64,000 bases of DNA from Adiantum capillus-veneris (Eukaryota; Streptophyta; Polypodiopsida; Polypodiales; Pteridaceae): positions 34,612,396-34,676,395 of the forward strand of contig CM043960.1 of the NCBI GenBank assembly GCA_014529385.2, written 5' to 3'. A program made the position numbers and the translations under genes. Below are positions 24,420 through 34,439 of this stretch, piece by piece (the stretch's first letter is position 1; each line of letters opens with the position of its first letter). The notes under the pieces are model-generated. The model saw only the letters and a program-made list of their open reading frames with translations. It searched no databases and was not told the origin of the DNA.

Positions 24420-25531
24420 ATTTCCCCTTGGGACAATGCTTTTTTCCATGACCGCTTCCTAAGCATTGAAAACATAATTTTTCTTTCTTAGCTTTATCAA
24501 AGTCCTCAGGAGAGAGAGAGGACCCCTGGACCCCTTGGGTTTTTTAGATGCATCTGAATTGACAACTATAAATTTCCTTTTATTGTGCCCATATTGAGTC
24601 TGTGTATTACCATGTGTATTCGCAGGCACGTGACTATTATGTGCTTTATTTTCATATGGATCATCATGAATATGTGCTTTCACTATGGCTTCCTCAAGTG
24701 TTTTAGGGTCTTGGGTCTTGACGTACTTCTTAAGATCTGGTGTCAGATCGCATACAAACCCCCGTACTTGTTAGAAGTTATCTAAGCCTTCCAATTTGAG
24801 GATAACATCCCGATAGTGAGAGATATATTCAAGCAATGATGGGTATCGGCACATGGAACATGTGTCCCAAGCCGTCCAATTTTGATTTGCCTCATTTGTA
24901 GGAAAAAATGCTCTGCTAAACATAGCTTCAAAAGCTGCCCAACTCTGTGGTATGATGTTCTTCTCCTTGAGAGACATCCACCATTTGTAGGCCTTGACTT
25001 CCAGAGTTAAACTCGTTTGTAGAGCTCTGACTGCGTCCGGAGTACGCCGTAAGGCATGTTTCATCCCACTTTCTGAGAAAGATATTCACTGCATCCTTAT
25101 TGCGGTCTCGGTCTTCTCCCTTAAAAATCAATGGTTTGGTGTTTTTCAACAATTCATCCGCCTCTTTTGAAGTGAGAGTATGCAACATATCATCATTGGC
25201 CTTGTCCTAGATTAGAAGTGCCTTGCCCTTGTGTAGCAACGTGCTCATGCATGTGCATGTCAGTAGGACCCTTGGACTGTTGCTGCATTAATTGAATTAC
25301 TAATGTGGATAGTTTAGTAACATTTGCATTTAAAGCTTTAAAATTTTCATCCATGACTATCATGCGTGTCTGAAGTGCACGAAATTCTTTAATATCGAGC
25401 AATTCATAAGTGTCATCACCTACCGTAGCATCACGAGTACTCTCCTTGAGAGGATCCGGCCGCAGGCCATCATGGGCAGGATCAGGCGTATTTTGCTCAA
25501 AATCAAATGTCATATTGATATTGGAATCCAT
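24420..25531 (-). pseudogene. Element B gag with CCHC zinc knuckle
   Basis: 25531-25193 is an acidic N-terminal part, interrupted by TAG. 25188-24771, with a frameshift near 25050, holds the gag core (KAYKWWMSL, WAAFEAMFSRAFFP, YISHYRDVI). A frameshifted tail ends with CFQCLGSGHGKKHCP (about 24429-24475), a CX2CX4HX4C knuckle. Gag forms the virus-like particle and the knuckle binds RNA. Confidence 0.88.
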
Positions 25532-26310
25532 GACGACAAAGTGCAGTGCAAGGAATAGTCAAAAAATACCTGAGATAGAGAGCACTTGCAAAGTGTAATT
25601 AGTCTTGATAATTCCAACAAAATTGATAGTATCCTGGTGGAAATCGATTCAAATTGTCTGCCGTATAGGGAATTCCGCAATTCCTTGGTAGCCAAATCAA
25701 TTATACTTGCAATCGTTAATTGATTTTGAAAGGTAATTGTACTTTGAACTCCCATCGGAATGTTTTTCTTGAATCTCTGAGTTTCTGCCGGTAATACGCA
25801 GAATTTGGTGCTCGAAGTTTGTGTCGACCGTGTCGAGATGCCGCACCTTGTCGGACCGAATCCTCACATGAGGGAGGGGGTGGGGTACCCTCACTGTGGG
25901 TACCGCCCCTTGTTGCTGAAAGAATTTTATGGCCACTAACCCTCAAGGGGATTGGGCACCCTTATAGTGTGAAAAAACAAGCACACAATGGCTATGGCCG
26001 CTTACAGCAGCATACGAGCAAGGAAAGGGGCCATGGCGGCCACTGAAGTGAGCAAGGGGCTTTGGCCCAGGGTCGTGAAACGTTCCCCCGCCCAGGGCGA
26101 TGCCATAGAGCCTGCAAGGGGTGAATTTGGTGCAGGTCCACCTCGGCGGCTCCTCCTTGCAAGGGGGGTCGCCCACGACGGACTGCCTGCTTGTCGTCCT
26201 CCTCACAATAGACGTGTTCCACAGTTTGGTGACCCCTACATGCAACTTGCTCATGCAAGTTTGTGTGGCTCCCCTCCTCCATGGCTGTTCCTTTCCCAAA
26301 AAAGAACCAA
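25532..26310 (-). other. Element B 5' leader
   Basis: Non-coding region between the primer-binding site and gag. Several overlapping ORFs of up to 130 codons on both strands are mutually exclusive and match nothing recognisable, so I treat them as chance in a GC-richer stretch. Confidence 0.6.
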
Positions 26311-26323
26311 GCTCTTGATACCA
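26311..26323 (-). other. Element B primer-binding site (tRNA-iMet type)
   Basis: On the minus strand, one base inside the 5' LTR, the sequence reads TGGTATCAAGAGC, matching the standard initiator-Met site TGGTATCAGAGC with one extra A. It fixes orientation and the LTR end. Confidence 0.9.
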
Positions 26324-26324
26324 A

Positions 26325-26477
26325 TGTTAGACAAGGGGGACTAGAACCTAGGAGTCCACCACTCAACCACCCCCTATATAGCATAGCCCCTGGCCCTTTG
26401 CCCTAGTTGGACTCCGTTTCCACACTGCCTAGCCCGGCCTTGCCCTTGTCTATTCCGGCCTTGCCAGTTTCTTGACA
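26325..26477 (-). mobile_element. 5' LTR of element B
   Basis: 153 bp, TGTTAGACAAGGGGG to TTCTTGACA on the plus strand, paired with 20608-20760. It holds the CTATATAG box that would serve as promoter for minus-strand transcription of B. Confidence 0.9.
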
Positions 26478-27460
26478 TTGTCTATTGGTTGGATTTGCAT
26501 CACAAAGCCAAGAGTTGTTGGTGTAGGCCTCCCTTCTCATAAGCTTGGAGTAGATGATGAGCTTTCCACTAAATCTTGAGAAGGAGATAGTCTTCTTTAC
26601 TTCACACGTGAGTTTATGTGAGTGTGTGTGATAATGCCTTGCAAAAATCAGCCCTCTCTCTCTCTCTTGGTCGACCCCTCTTGCTATTTCCTCTTGTTGG
26701 CCCCTCATTGGCTAATGCCAAGCTTAGCCAATAGGAAATTAGAAGCATAATTGATAGCCTTGTGACATGTGTCCCCCTTTCCCCTTTTGTGAGAGCTTTA
26801 GGTATTTAAATAAATCAATTAAACTCTCATTGAACCTCTTAGTCTTCTGACCAATAGGAATCCGGCAAGCCATTGGGCTGCTAAATGCTCATTGGACCCT
26901 TGGTAGACTGTCCAATAGTTTTTTGGAGAGCTTAATTTCTATTGGTTCTTTTATCAAGTGTTTTTAATTGAATTAAACTAAATTTAATCTTCATTGGTCC
27001 ACCTCTATGGCCATCCAATAGGATTTGAATGCACCTTGGGGGCAATTGGCTTAGGAGCCTGGCATGTGTTCACTATGCCCTTTGTGTAAAGGGAGCTTGG
27101 AAGAGTGTGTGTATGTGTTTCTCTCTTATCCCCTACAAAAATGGCTTGCCCCCTCCTTCCCATAAACATCCAAATTTCCCTAAGGCTTGACCATTGAGCA
27201 TTTCATTTAATTTTGGAGCCTAAGATTTTTGGAAGTCTTAATGGGCTGAACCTTAGGGTCTTTGAATCCCATTGATGCACATTGCTCTTTTGCAGATGGT
27301 CCCTTTTTGGATCCTTATTTTCCGTCTTTGGATCCCTACTAAGACCGGTCTTCTAGCCTTACCAATATTCTAGCTTTTTCTCCCCTGGTACTTCCCCGTA
27401 TTAAATGATCAGTTTAATATGAGAAAATCATATAGGAGAATTATATTAGTTATTATGACA
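26478..27460 (-). mobile_element. A2 3' LTR, proximal half
   Basis: Reverse-strand match to the left part of the A1 LTR. It begins TGTCATAATAA at 27460 and is preceded on the minus strand by the purine-rich AAGAGAGACGTAA. Joined to 20025-20607 and minus the target duplication it makes about 1.56 kb, the size of the A1 LTR. Confidence 0.87.
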
Positions 27461-27958
27461 TTACGTCTCTCTTGAAATCATAGTCGTTCTTGACTATGAG
27501 GTAGAGACGATAAAGCCTAGTCATTAGTCCGTTTGCTACCAGGTAGAGGACCCCTACATTACCCTACAACATCATCCCAAAATGATGACTAGTCCATTTG
27601 GTTCTTGAGAGTGTTAGTAGTTGCGGCAAGCATGACTACACATTAGTCCGTATCAATATTCCATAGTAGAGTGACAAACTCTACTTGGTGTTTGGGGGAT
27701 GTCGTCTCCACAAACATGATACTAAGCATGCATACTTCTTAACATTTGTGCACAATAAAGAAAAAGAGAGTCTTATAAGAAAAAAACTTACTCTAGGGAA
27801 GCATTGTAATCATTGACAAGGTTTAGGTTATCCTTTAAATGTATGCCTTTCATCCATCTAGCATCTTCAAAACAATAGTTCTTGAACTTAATAAGATATC
27901 GTTGGATAATCTTACCGCCTCTCAATACCTTGTCTTCATGTCAGAGAATGCACTCGGG
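27461..27958 (-). other. A2 3' untranslated region and chromodomain remnant
   Basis: Matches the 3' UTR of A1 and A3, including the CTACTTGGTGTTTGGGGGATG and CTCTTATAAG blocks, and at 27830-27930 a frameshifted remnant of the chromodomain. No separate gene. Confidence 0.75.
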
Positions 27959-28948
27959 CTATAGCACCTCCTCTTTGTCCCTGATCTCCGGTGGGTCTTC
28001 AATAGTTGGTTCTTGAGGTGGCTTTCCTTTGTAAGGATTTAGTAGGCTCACATGGAAAGCATTGTGTATGAGCCAATGACTGGGTAATTTGAGTTGACAG
28101 GCCATCTCATTGATTGGCCTAAGAATCTGGAAGGGACCATAGTACCTTTTTGCTAACTTAGCATAGTACTTTTGGTGTCCCATAGAATTCTTTCCCGTTG
28201 TGTGCCTTAATCGAGACTTGGGAAATTTAAGCAGGACCCAATCATTTTGTTTAAAGTCTTGAGCTCTTCTGTGCTTATTAGCAACAGCTTTTTGCCTTTG
28301 CTATGAGATAGAGATAGCATCCTTAATATTTTGAAAAGATTCTTTTAGGTCTCGGCTATACTCATCTGCAGTGAAGATCTTCTTGTGTACCTTAAGTAGT
28401 AGGGGACTTTTGGATTCCCTCAATTACCTCAGAAGGTGCTTTTCCCATGGAGGTATGTACAGTGTAATTGTAGGCATACTCCACCAACGGTAAGTACTTC
28501 ATCCATTGGTACCTTTGATCTACTTCCGTTACATAGGCTTTTTGGTGATAGGACAAAGAGAAGTTGAGCCTTGTACCTAAATTCTCAAAGAGACCCTTCC
28601 AGAAATCATTGTGGTCATTCTAGGATCTCTATCCGACACTATGGACATTGGCAAACCATGGTACTTGAAGATTTGTGATATAAAGAGGGTTGCCATTTGA
28701 TGGGCTTTGATAGTCTTTTTGACACCTATGAAATATGCTTGTTTGCTAAACCTGTCTATTATCGTCCATATTCCTGTATTCCCATGGATAGACTTGGGCA
28801 ATCCAAAGATAAAATCCATGGATATGCTCTCCCATGGTGAATTAGGGATTGGCAAAGGTTGAAGCAATCCAGGATGCTTTCCTGTATCAAACTTTGTCTT
28901 TTGGCATACCACACATTTTGAAACATACTCTTGTATGTTTTCTTTCAT
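27959..28948 (-). pseudogene. Element A2 integrase, active-site deletion
   Basis: 28948-28577 encodes the zinc finger (CVVCQKTK) and core with SMDFIFGLP and VSDRDPRM. Compared with A1, about 50 bp are deleted at 28540-28550, taking out the TDGQSE segment with the catalytic Glu. Frames are broken downstream, and 28183-27959 encodes the C-terminal tail ([18 protein letters not shown]). The integrase cannot be active. Confidence 0.9.
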
Positions 28949-28990
28949 GGCAGGCCAATAGAAATATGTTTCTATCCCTTTTAGGGTAGA

Positions 28991-30397
28991 CTAAATCCTT
29001 CTATTCCCCACATAAGGAGGAGCATGAGATTCATACATTACTTTCTCGCGTAGTGAGCTAGTAATGCATAGTCTATTGCCATAGAGAAGATAACCATCTT
29101 GTAGGGTAAATGGTTCTTCTTTCTTTCCTAGTGTAAGGGCTGAAATCACATCTCTAAAATTGGGATCGATAGCGTACTCATCTATCATAGAAGATAGATC
29201 ATTTTGAGTTGCTATGGAAACCGCATTCACTCTTGGTTGTTTTGAGAGTGCATCGGGTAGTTGATTATGCTTTCCAACAATGTGAGCAATATGAAAATGA
29301 AATTGCGAAAGGAAATTTTCCCACCTCATTTGTTTGTCGGAGAGCTTGGTCTGCGTCATGAAGTACTTAAAGCTTTGGTGATCCGTTCGCAGAATGAAAG
29401 GAGTCCCCAATAAATAGGGCTTCCACGAGTCTAGAGCATGTAGAACTGCTAAGAGTTCCTTCTCATATATGCCTAGAGCTTGCTCAATAGGGTCAAGCCT
29501 TCGACTTTCGTAGGCTATGGTGTGCCCTTCTTGTAGCAAAACAACTCCACGGCAATCACCACAGGCGTCGCAGTGGATCTCAAATAGCTTTGAGAGATCC
29601 AGTAGTGTAAGCACAGGTTGAGAGATCAGCTTTTCAAAAGCATTGTTCTCCTTGGTGGACCATATATACCTAACATTTTTCTTTGTTAGGTCATGTAATG
29701 GTGCTACAATTTGTGATAACTTTTTTATGAAGCGTCTATAGTATGCACACAAACCTATAAAGCTTCTTAGTTCATGTAGATCTCTTGGATTAGGCCATCC
29801 TTATATTACCTCTAGATTTGATAGATCCATTTGGATGCCATCTTGAGAGATAATGTGACCTGAATATTGAATCTCTTGTAAGAAAAGCTCACTTTTCTTT
29901 CGATTAGTATAAAGTTTATTCTCTTGTAAGACTTGAAATATTACCTGGAGGTGTTGCTTGTGTTCATGTAGTGAGTTAGAGTAGATGATTGTATCATCAA
30001 AGAACAATCCAGTAACGGTTTGGTGAGACCTGAATAACTTCTCCATCAAGCGGTTAAATGTGGCTGGTGCATTGGTCAAGCCAAAAGGCATGACAATGTA
30101 CTCATAAAGACCAAACGTAGTGCAAAATATGGTCTTTACAATGTCTTGATCAACTATCCTTATTTGATGATAGCCACTTTTAAGGTCAATCCTACTGAAG
30201 TAGGTCGACCCTTGTAGCTTATCAAATAGGTCTTCTACCCGTGGAATGGGAAACCTATTTTTGATAGTGATCCTATTTAGTGCTCTATAGTCAACACACA
30301 TATGATATGTGTTGTCTTTCTTTTGCACTAATAACACTGGTGAACAAAATGGAGATAAGCTAGGCCTAACCATACCCTTCTCAACTAGCTCATGCAT
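28991..30397 (-). pseudogene. Element A2 reverse transcriptase and RNase H
   Basis: One frame with a single internal stop (TAA, 29801-29803). RT has FCSPVLLVQKKDNTYHM, NRFPIPRVEDLFDKL, SRIDLKSGYHQIRI, MPFGLTNAPATF and FFDDTIIYS, where A1 has FFDDIIIYS. RNase H has HCDACGDCRGVVLL, YEKELLAV and TDHQSFKYF. The frame ends at TAG (28991-28993) exactly where A1 has CAG (9360-9362), so this stop is a C-to-T change. Integrase continues in the same frame beyond it. Confidence 0.93.
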
Positions 30398-30722
30398 CTC
30401 CTCTTGTTGAGCTTGAGAAACTTTATAAGGAGGTTTATTAGGTGGTGAACCTCCTAGAAGAAGTTCAATTGCATGGTCATCATTGCCTCGTTCAAGAGTT
30501 AGTTCACAAGGAATGTCGTCACAATAAAAACATCTTGAAATCCCTTGAGAAAATTGGATAGCTTTAATTCCGTGTGATTGTTTATATTTTCTTTTGCTAA
30601 AGCATTAGATTCATTTTGATAATCTTTAAAAAAAATCATGTACACGGAAATAGAGATCTTTATTGACTTATTGAAAGCTTGCTTATATACAATGGGTATG
30701 GTGTTATCCAACTCCTTAGCAT
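30398..30722 (-). other. A2 protease-RT linker, decayed
   Basis: Region between protease and RT palm. A frame around 30499-30732 encodes a Lys/Asn-rich linker ending FLKGFQDVF, the usual start of the RT module, then breaks. No other feature. Confidence 0.6.
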
Positions 30723-31060
30723 CTATGTACATATTTTTTTCCCTGAGCCTAAAGTAGATTTGCCTTTCAGGGATTTAACATTGGCAGCCATGCGATCAAA
30801 CCATGGTGCCCCTATGATAACATCCTCATGCTTGAGAGGAGAGATAAAGAAATCCTCCTTGTCCACATAGCTTTGGACAGGAAGCCTCAATTTTCCAATT
30901 AAGGGAGTGACTGAGGCTTCTTGCCCCTTGAAAGCATCATCTGCAGGTAGGACATCTCCCATCTCATAGGCTTGGATGCCTAGCTTGGTGGCTAGCTCTG
31001 TGGATATGAAATTGAGTAGAACCAGGGGCAAAGAGAATAAAAGCATCATGTTCTCTTACC
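30723..31060 (-). pseudogene. Element A2 aspartic protease, active site lost
   Basis: Downstream part is clear (ISTELATKLGIQAYEMGD, then DVIIGAPWFDRMAANVKS). Around 31030-31060 the active-site region is frameshifted, and the residues read APG where the family has DSG. Gag lies upstream on the same strand. Confidence 0.82.
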
Positions 31061-31079
31061 TTTCCCCGAGCATGGCATA

Positions 31080-31581
31080 GAGGAGATCCTTTGTGGTGAG
31101 CATCATCTTCTTGGATTTTGACCAAGGTAGCTCTAGGAGGTTCATTTTGTGTATTCTTGTGGGGACAAGCACGATAGGCATGCCCTTGCTCCCCGCACTT
31201 GAAACAAAAATTATCTTTACGATAATGCTCTAGCTCTTCACGAGAGAGTTTATGTTTGCCTTTATAAACTCCCTTCTCCTTAGCTTTGTGGTTGTTGGCA
31301 TTGCCTTTGGGATACTTTTGGACGTTTTCCTTCCCCTTAGGCTCGTTACGGTCCTTGTTTTCCGTGGGCTTAAGATTTCTCTTAGTCCCTTGTTGAAAAT
31401 TGATTCATAAAGCCACCATGGTATGGTGCATGACCGCAGATATGGTGTGTGGCATTTGGGATTTGACATACTCCATCATATCTTCAATTAAACCAGCACA
31501 AAATTGTTGTTTTTGCTCTCCAAAATCCATCTTTTTAAAAACAGTGGCTTTGAGATACAAGTCCCAAAACTTGTCTACATA
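31080..31581 (-). pseudogene. Element A2 gag C-terminal part with zinc knuckle
   Basis: On the minus strand a frame reads YLKATVFKKMDFGEQKQQF (about 31530), passes a basic Lys/Asn-rich stretch and ends with CFKCGEQGHAYRAC (about 31160-31205), a CX2CX4HX4C knuckle. It is cut off at 31581, where the LTR of element C begins, so the N-terminus and 5' LTR of A2 are missing from the window. Confidence 0.8.
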
Positions 31582-32418
31582 TGTTAGCAGCGGCTAACAC
31601 AGGCTACACCAATTATACACCAAGTTGTGGATGTGCTATAGTGCACAATATTTCATTTTCATTGTATAGGGCCTTGGGCTCATGTAGGAGTTCCAAAGTT
31701 GTATGAGTCTAGGTTAGAGAGCTCAACTTTATCCCATAGCTGAAGGGTTTGAGGCCCAAAGCTATAAAAGAGCCCTATGCTTAATGAGAAGTCATTCTTG
31801 GGTGAATTCTCCTCTTTGTAGAGTGGATGGTCATGAGGCTCATGGGCTTTCCATGCCCATGTAGCTCTTGATTTCTAATAATCAATTACACTTTCTTTCT
31901 TATTAGTCTTCCTTGTTTGATTATGTGGAGTGAGATTGTATTAGTATGATGGTAGATCTCCTAATCCCTTTTTTGAGTTAATCTATTCTATCCACATCAT
32001 TGGCCATGGTGTGTGAGGGCTAATCCTTCCTTCTCTTCATCTCTCTCTACAAGGTGTGCGGTTAGTGTGTGTGCATACGTAGTCACCTTGAAGGGTTGTA
32101 CCGGAATGGACACACTAATGCAGAGTAGTTAATTGCATGCTTGTGTCGTTATGTGATTAAGAGTTGTGAATAGAGTGATTGATGTGAGAGGTTAATTTCA
32201 ACCACATGATTGTGTGCAAGTGATTAGTAAGTAGGAATGTGTGGTTGATTAGAGGAAGCCCTTTCCATGGCTTCTCTCTATGAGTAGTAGAAGGATCCCT
32301 TGAATCCTCTATGTTGATACATCCTAGGCTCGTGCTTCCATGCCCTAGCCGGGTTACCAATCCATGATTTGACAATTTTGTGGGTTGTGATTAGGTCGTG
32401 CTACAACGCCTCCCTACA
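31582..32418 (+). mobile_element. 5' LTR of element C, 837 bp
   Basis: Begins TGTTAGCAGCGGCTAACAC and ends CTCCCTACA, immediately followed by a primer-binding site. TATAAAA lies at 31763-31769. It interrupts the A2 gag, so C inserted after A2. The preceding 5 bp are ACATA; the matching right target copy and the 3' LTR were not found. Confidence 0.85.
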
Positions 32419-32420
32419 TT

Positions 32421-32438
32421 TGGTGCCGCTGTCGGGGA
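32421..32438 (+). other. Element C primer-binding site (tRNA-Asp type)
   Basis: TGGTGCCGCTGTCGGGGA, two bases after the LTR. It matches the tRNA-Asp site TGGCGCCGTTGCCGGGGA at 15 of 18 positions. This site is typical of Athila/Tat-branch gypsy elements. Confidence 0.85.
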
Positions 32439-32956
32439 TCGATAACCTAGCTAGTGAGTTTAGGATGTGTAGAATAGAGTAATTTCATTAATAATTTTTC
32501 GGTTTTTGAGTGTGTCTAACTCAAATTTGGTGTGATTTGATGATGTTTGTGCAAGAAATTGATGCTAATGTTGAGTTATAAATACCCCAAACCTCCAATT
32601 CCACCCCAATTTCACTAATTTCATGCTAACCCTTATTAATTCCGCTTCTTTCCATGCTAATTTTTACTAATTGTTGACTAACATTCCTAACCTAACCACT
32701 AACATTGAAGTGTAATGAATGTTAAATCCCCTTGTAAGAGGTGGAATCATCACTCTAATCAAGTTAATTGTACCAATTTATGCCTAATTTTATGATTTGA
32801 GTGTTTGATTTTGACCAAATGGTCAATTTTGGAGACTTTGATGGTGCACACACTTGTGTGTGCAATGATGCGACTTTGCATGGAGCAAAGGAATATCTTG
32901 GAGTGTACTTACGATGTAAGTGCACTCACTTGTTATGTCAATTCTTGATTTATTAA
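32439..32956 (+). other. Element C leader, first part
   Basis: AT-rich and non-coding, with no recognised feature; leader sequence between PBS and a nested DNA element. Confidence 0.5.
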
Positions 32957-34284
32957 CACTAGGTTGGTAACCTAACAGGACACAAAAGTGTCCTTTCAGG
33001 GTTTTGAAAAAAACCTCCAAAACCATAGTAGATCCACTCATTTTGTAAAATCCTTTCATGAGGTTATAGTTCAAGGCCTACTACACATGGAAAAAATAAG
33101 GAACTTGTAAAATTTCTCATCTTTTGGTCACACCAAGCCTCCAAAGTTGATGGACCAGTGCATTTTCATCAAAATAGTCATTTCCTACGTTTTGTTGCAT
33201 AAAAATAAGATTAGGGATTTTTGTAGGACTTGAGATAAATTCCCTAGTTAACTTCAATGGGCTGATGATCGGAACATATGATTGCTTCTCACTCACTATT
33301 TTTTGTTTTGCCAAAATAAATAGTCACAAAAAAGTTGAATTTTTACCATTCTGCAAACCTGTCATCAAAGTTTCTATAGCCACGGTCAATACAAATAATA
33401 TATGCATGTTTTCTTAGTTCCCTATTTTCCTTTATGTTCATAAGGAGCCATGGAGCATGTCAAAAGAATAATACATCTCTTACCAAGGGGAATCTTGGGG
33501 ACAAAGATGAAGTGCTAAATACAGCAAACATGAAAAAACTGGGTTCAACATTATGAGTTGTAGAATCCCATAGAAACTATTCAATATCTAGCCAAATTTG
33601 ATCCTTATGACTAGATATGGTTACTACCTACAAAATGCATGTAGTTGTCACAAAAAACTAACAATACTGAAAAAGCTATACTTAATATACTAGAATGTTT
33701 TGTTTTCTTCTATAATTGTAAAAATCAACCATCGTTGTGTACTATGCAAAATAGGGTATTAGGTGCCCCAAAACTCAAGGAATATTAGCTTTATGTTACA
33801 ATATGCGACATAGAAAATCAAAAATGCATTTGGATATCATGAAATCCACCAAAAAAATCATAGAAGAGCTAAAATTGGCTAAAAAACACGATTTGACAAT
33901 TTTTGTAATTTGCAACTTTAATATTTATTTCTCCCTAGAAGCATCAGGACATGTTGAGGACTACTAAAGATAGTTCTCTAGCATTATAGACCTCACAAAA
34001 ATGAGTTCTAGAGTGGTATAGTTGCAAAAAGTTGAAAAAAGCCAAAAGCAGGACCCGTTTTTTCACACAGTTTAGGTTGTGAAATGTTGTGCACGGACAA
34101 GGTTAAAGATGGAATTGATATTCCAAAAAAATGTCGAGTTTTTTTCAGCTCATGAGACAACTTTCTAGATAGATAGCACCTCAAAATCCATTTTACAACT
34201 CTTCACATAATTCAAGGAAAATGGTCACTTAACAGGACATAAAAGTGTCCCACGACATAAAAGTGTCCCATTACCAACCTAGTG
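32957..34284. mobile_element. Non-autonomous DNA element with CACTAGG termini, about 1.33 kb
   Basis: Perfect inverted ends: CACTAGGTTGGTAA at 32957-32970 and its reverse complement at 34271-34284. The match extends outward to 19 bp if the flanking ATTAA is included. Just inside both ends are copies of a GGACAC-AAAA-GTGTCC-type motif, as subterminal repeats. TTAA flanks both sides, but the duplication cannot be resolved because TTAA is itself palindromic. The interior is AT-rich and non-coding. It may be a deleted CACTA element or another TIR family; it sits in the element C leader. Confidence 0.65.
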
Positions 34285-34439
34285 TTAATGTGATTCAATG
34301 TTGTTAATCATTTGCTAAAATAGGTGTGTAACACAAATTGACCTACACTTTGCACCTAATTTGATACACTTTGAACTAAATTGATAGTCAAATTGTGACT
34401 AATGAACTTTGTGTGTATCCAAATAATGATTAATTCTCA

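Larger units (their letters stand above)
20608..26477 (-). mobile_element. Gypsy element B, complete but decayed, 5870 bp
   Basis: Bounded by two 153 bp LTRs and containing, on the minus strand, PBS, gag, zinc knuckle, protease, RT, RNase H, integrase and chromodomain in the order of a chromovirus. It lies inside the A2 LTR. The flanks read TTGGG on the left and TTGTC on the right; the corresponding uninterrupted site in the A1 LTR reads TTGGC, so both look like one-step-mutated copies of a 5 bp target duplication. LTRs differ at about 14 of 153 positions by eye, an old insertion. Confidence 0.92.

Noticed and set aside
25943-26384. Overlapping ORFs of about 118-130 codons in the element B leader
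   Set aside because: Mutually exclusive frames on both strands in a GC-richer non-coding leader; none shows a domain.
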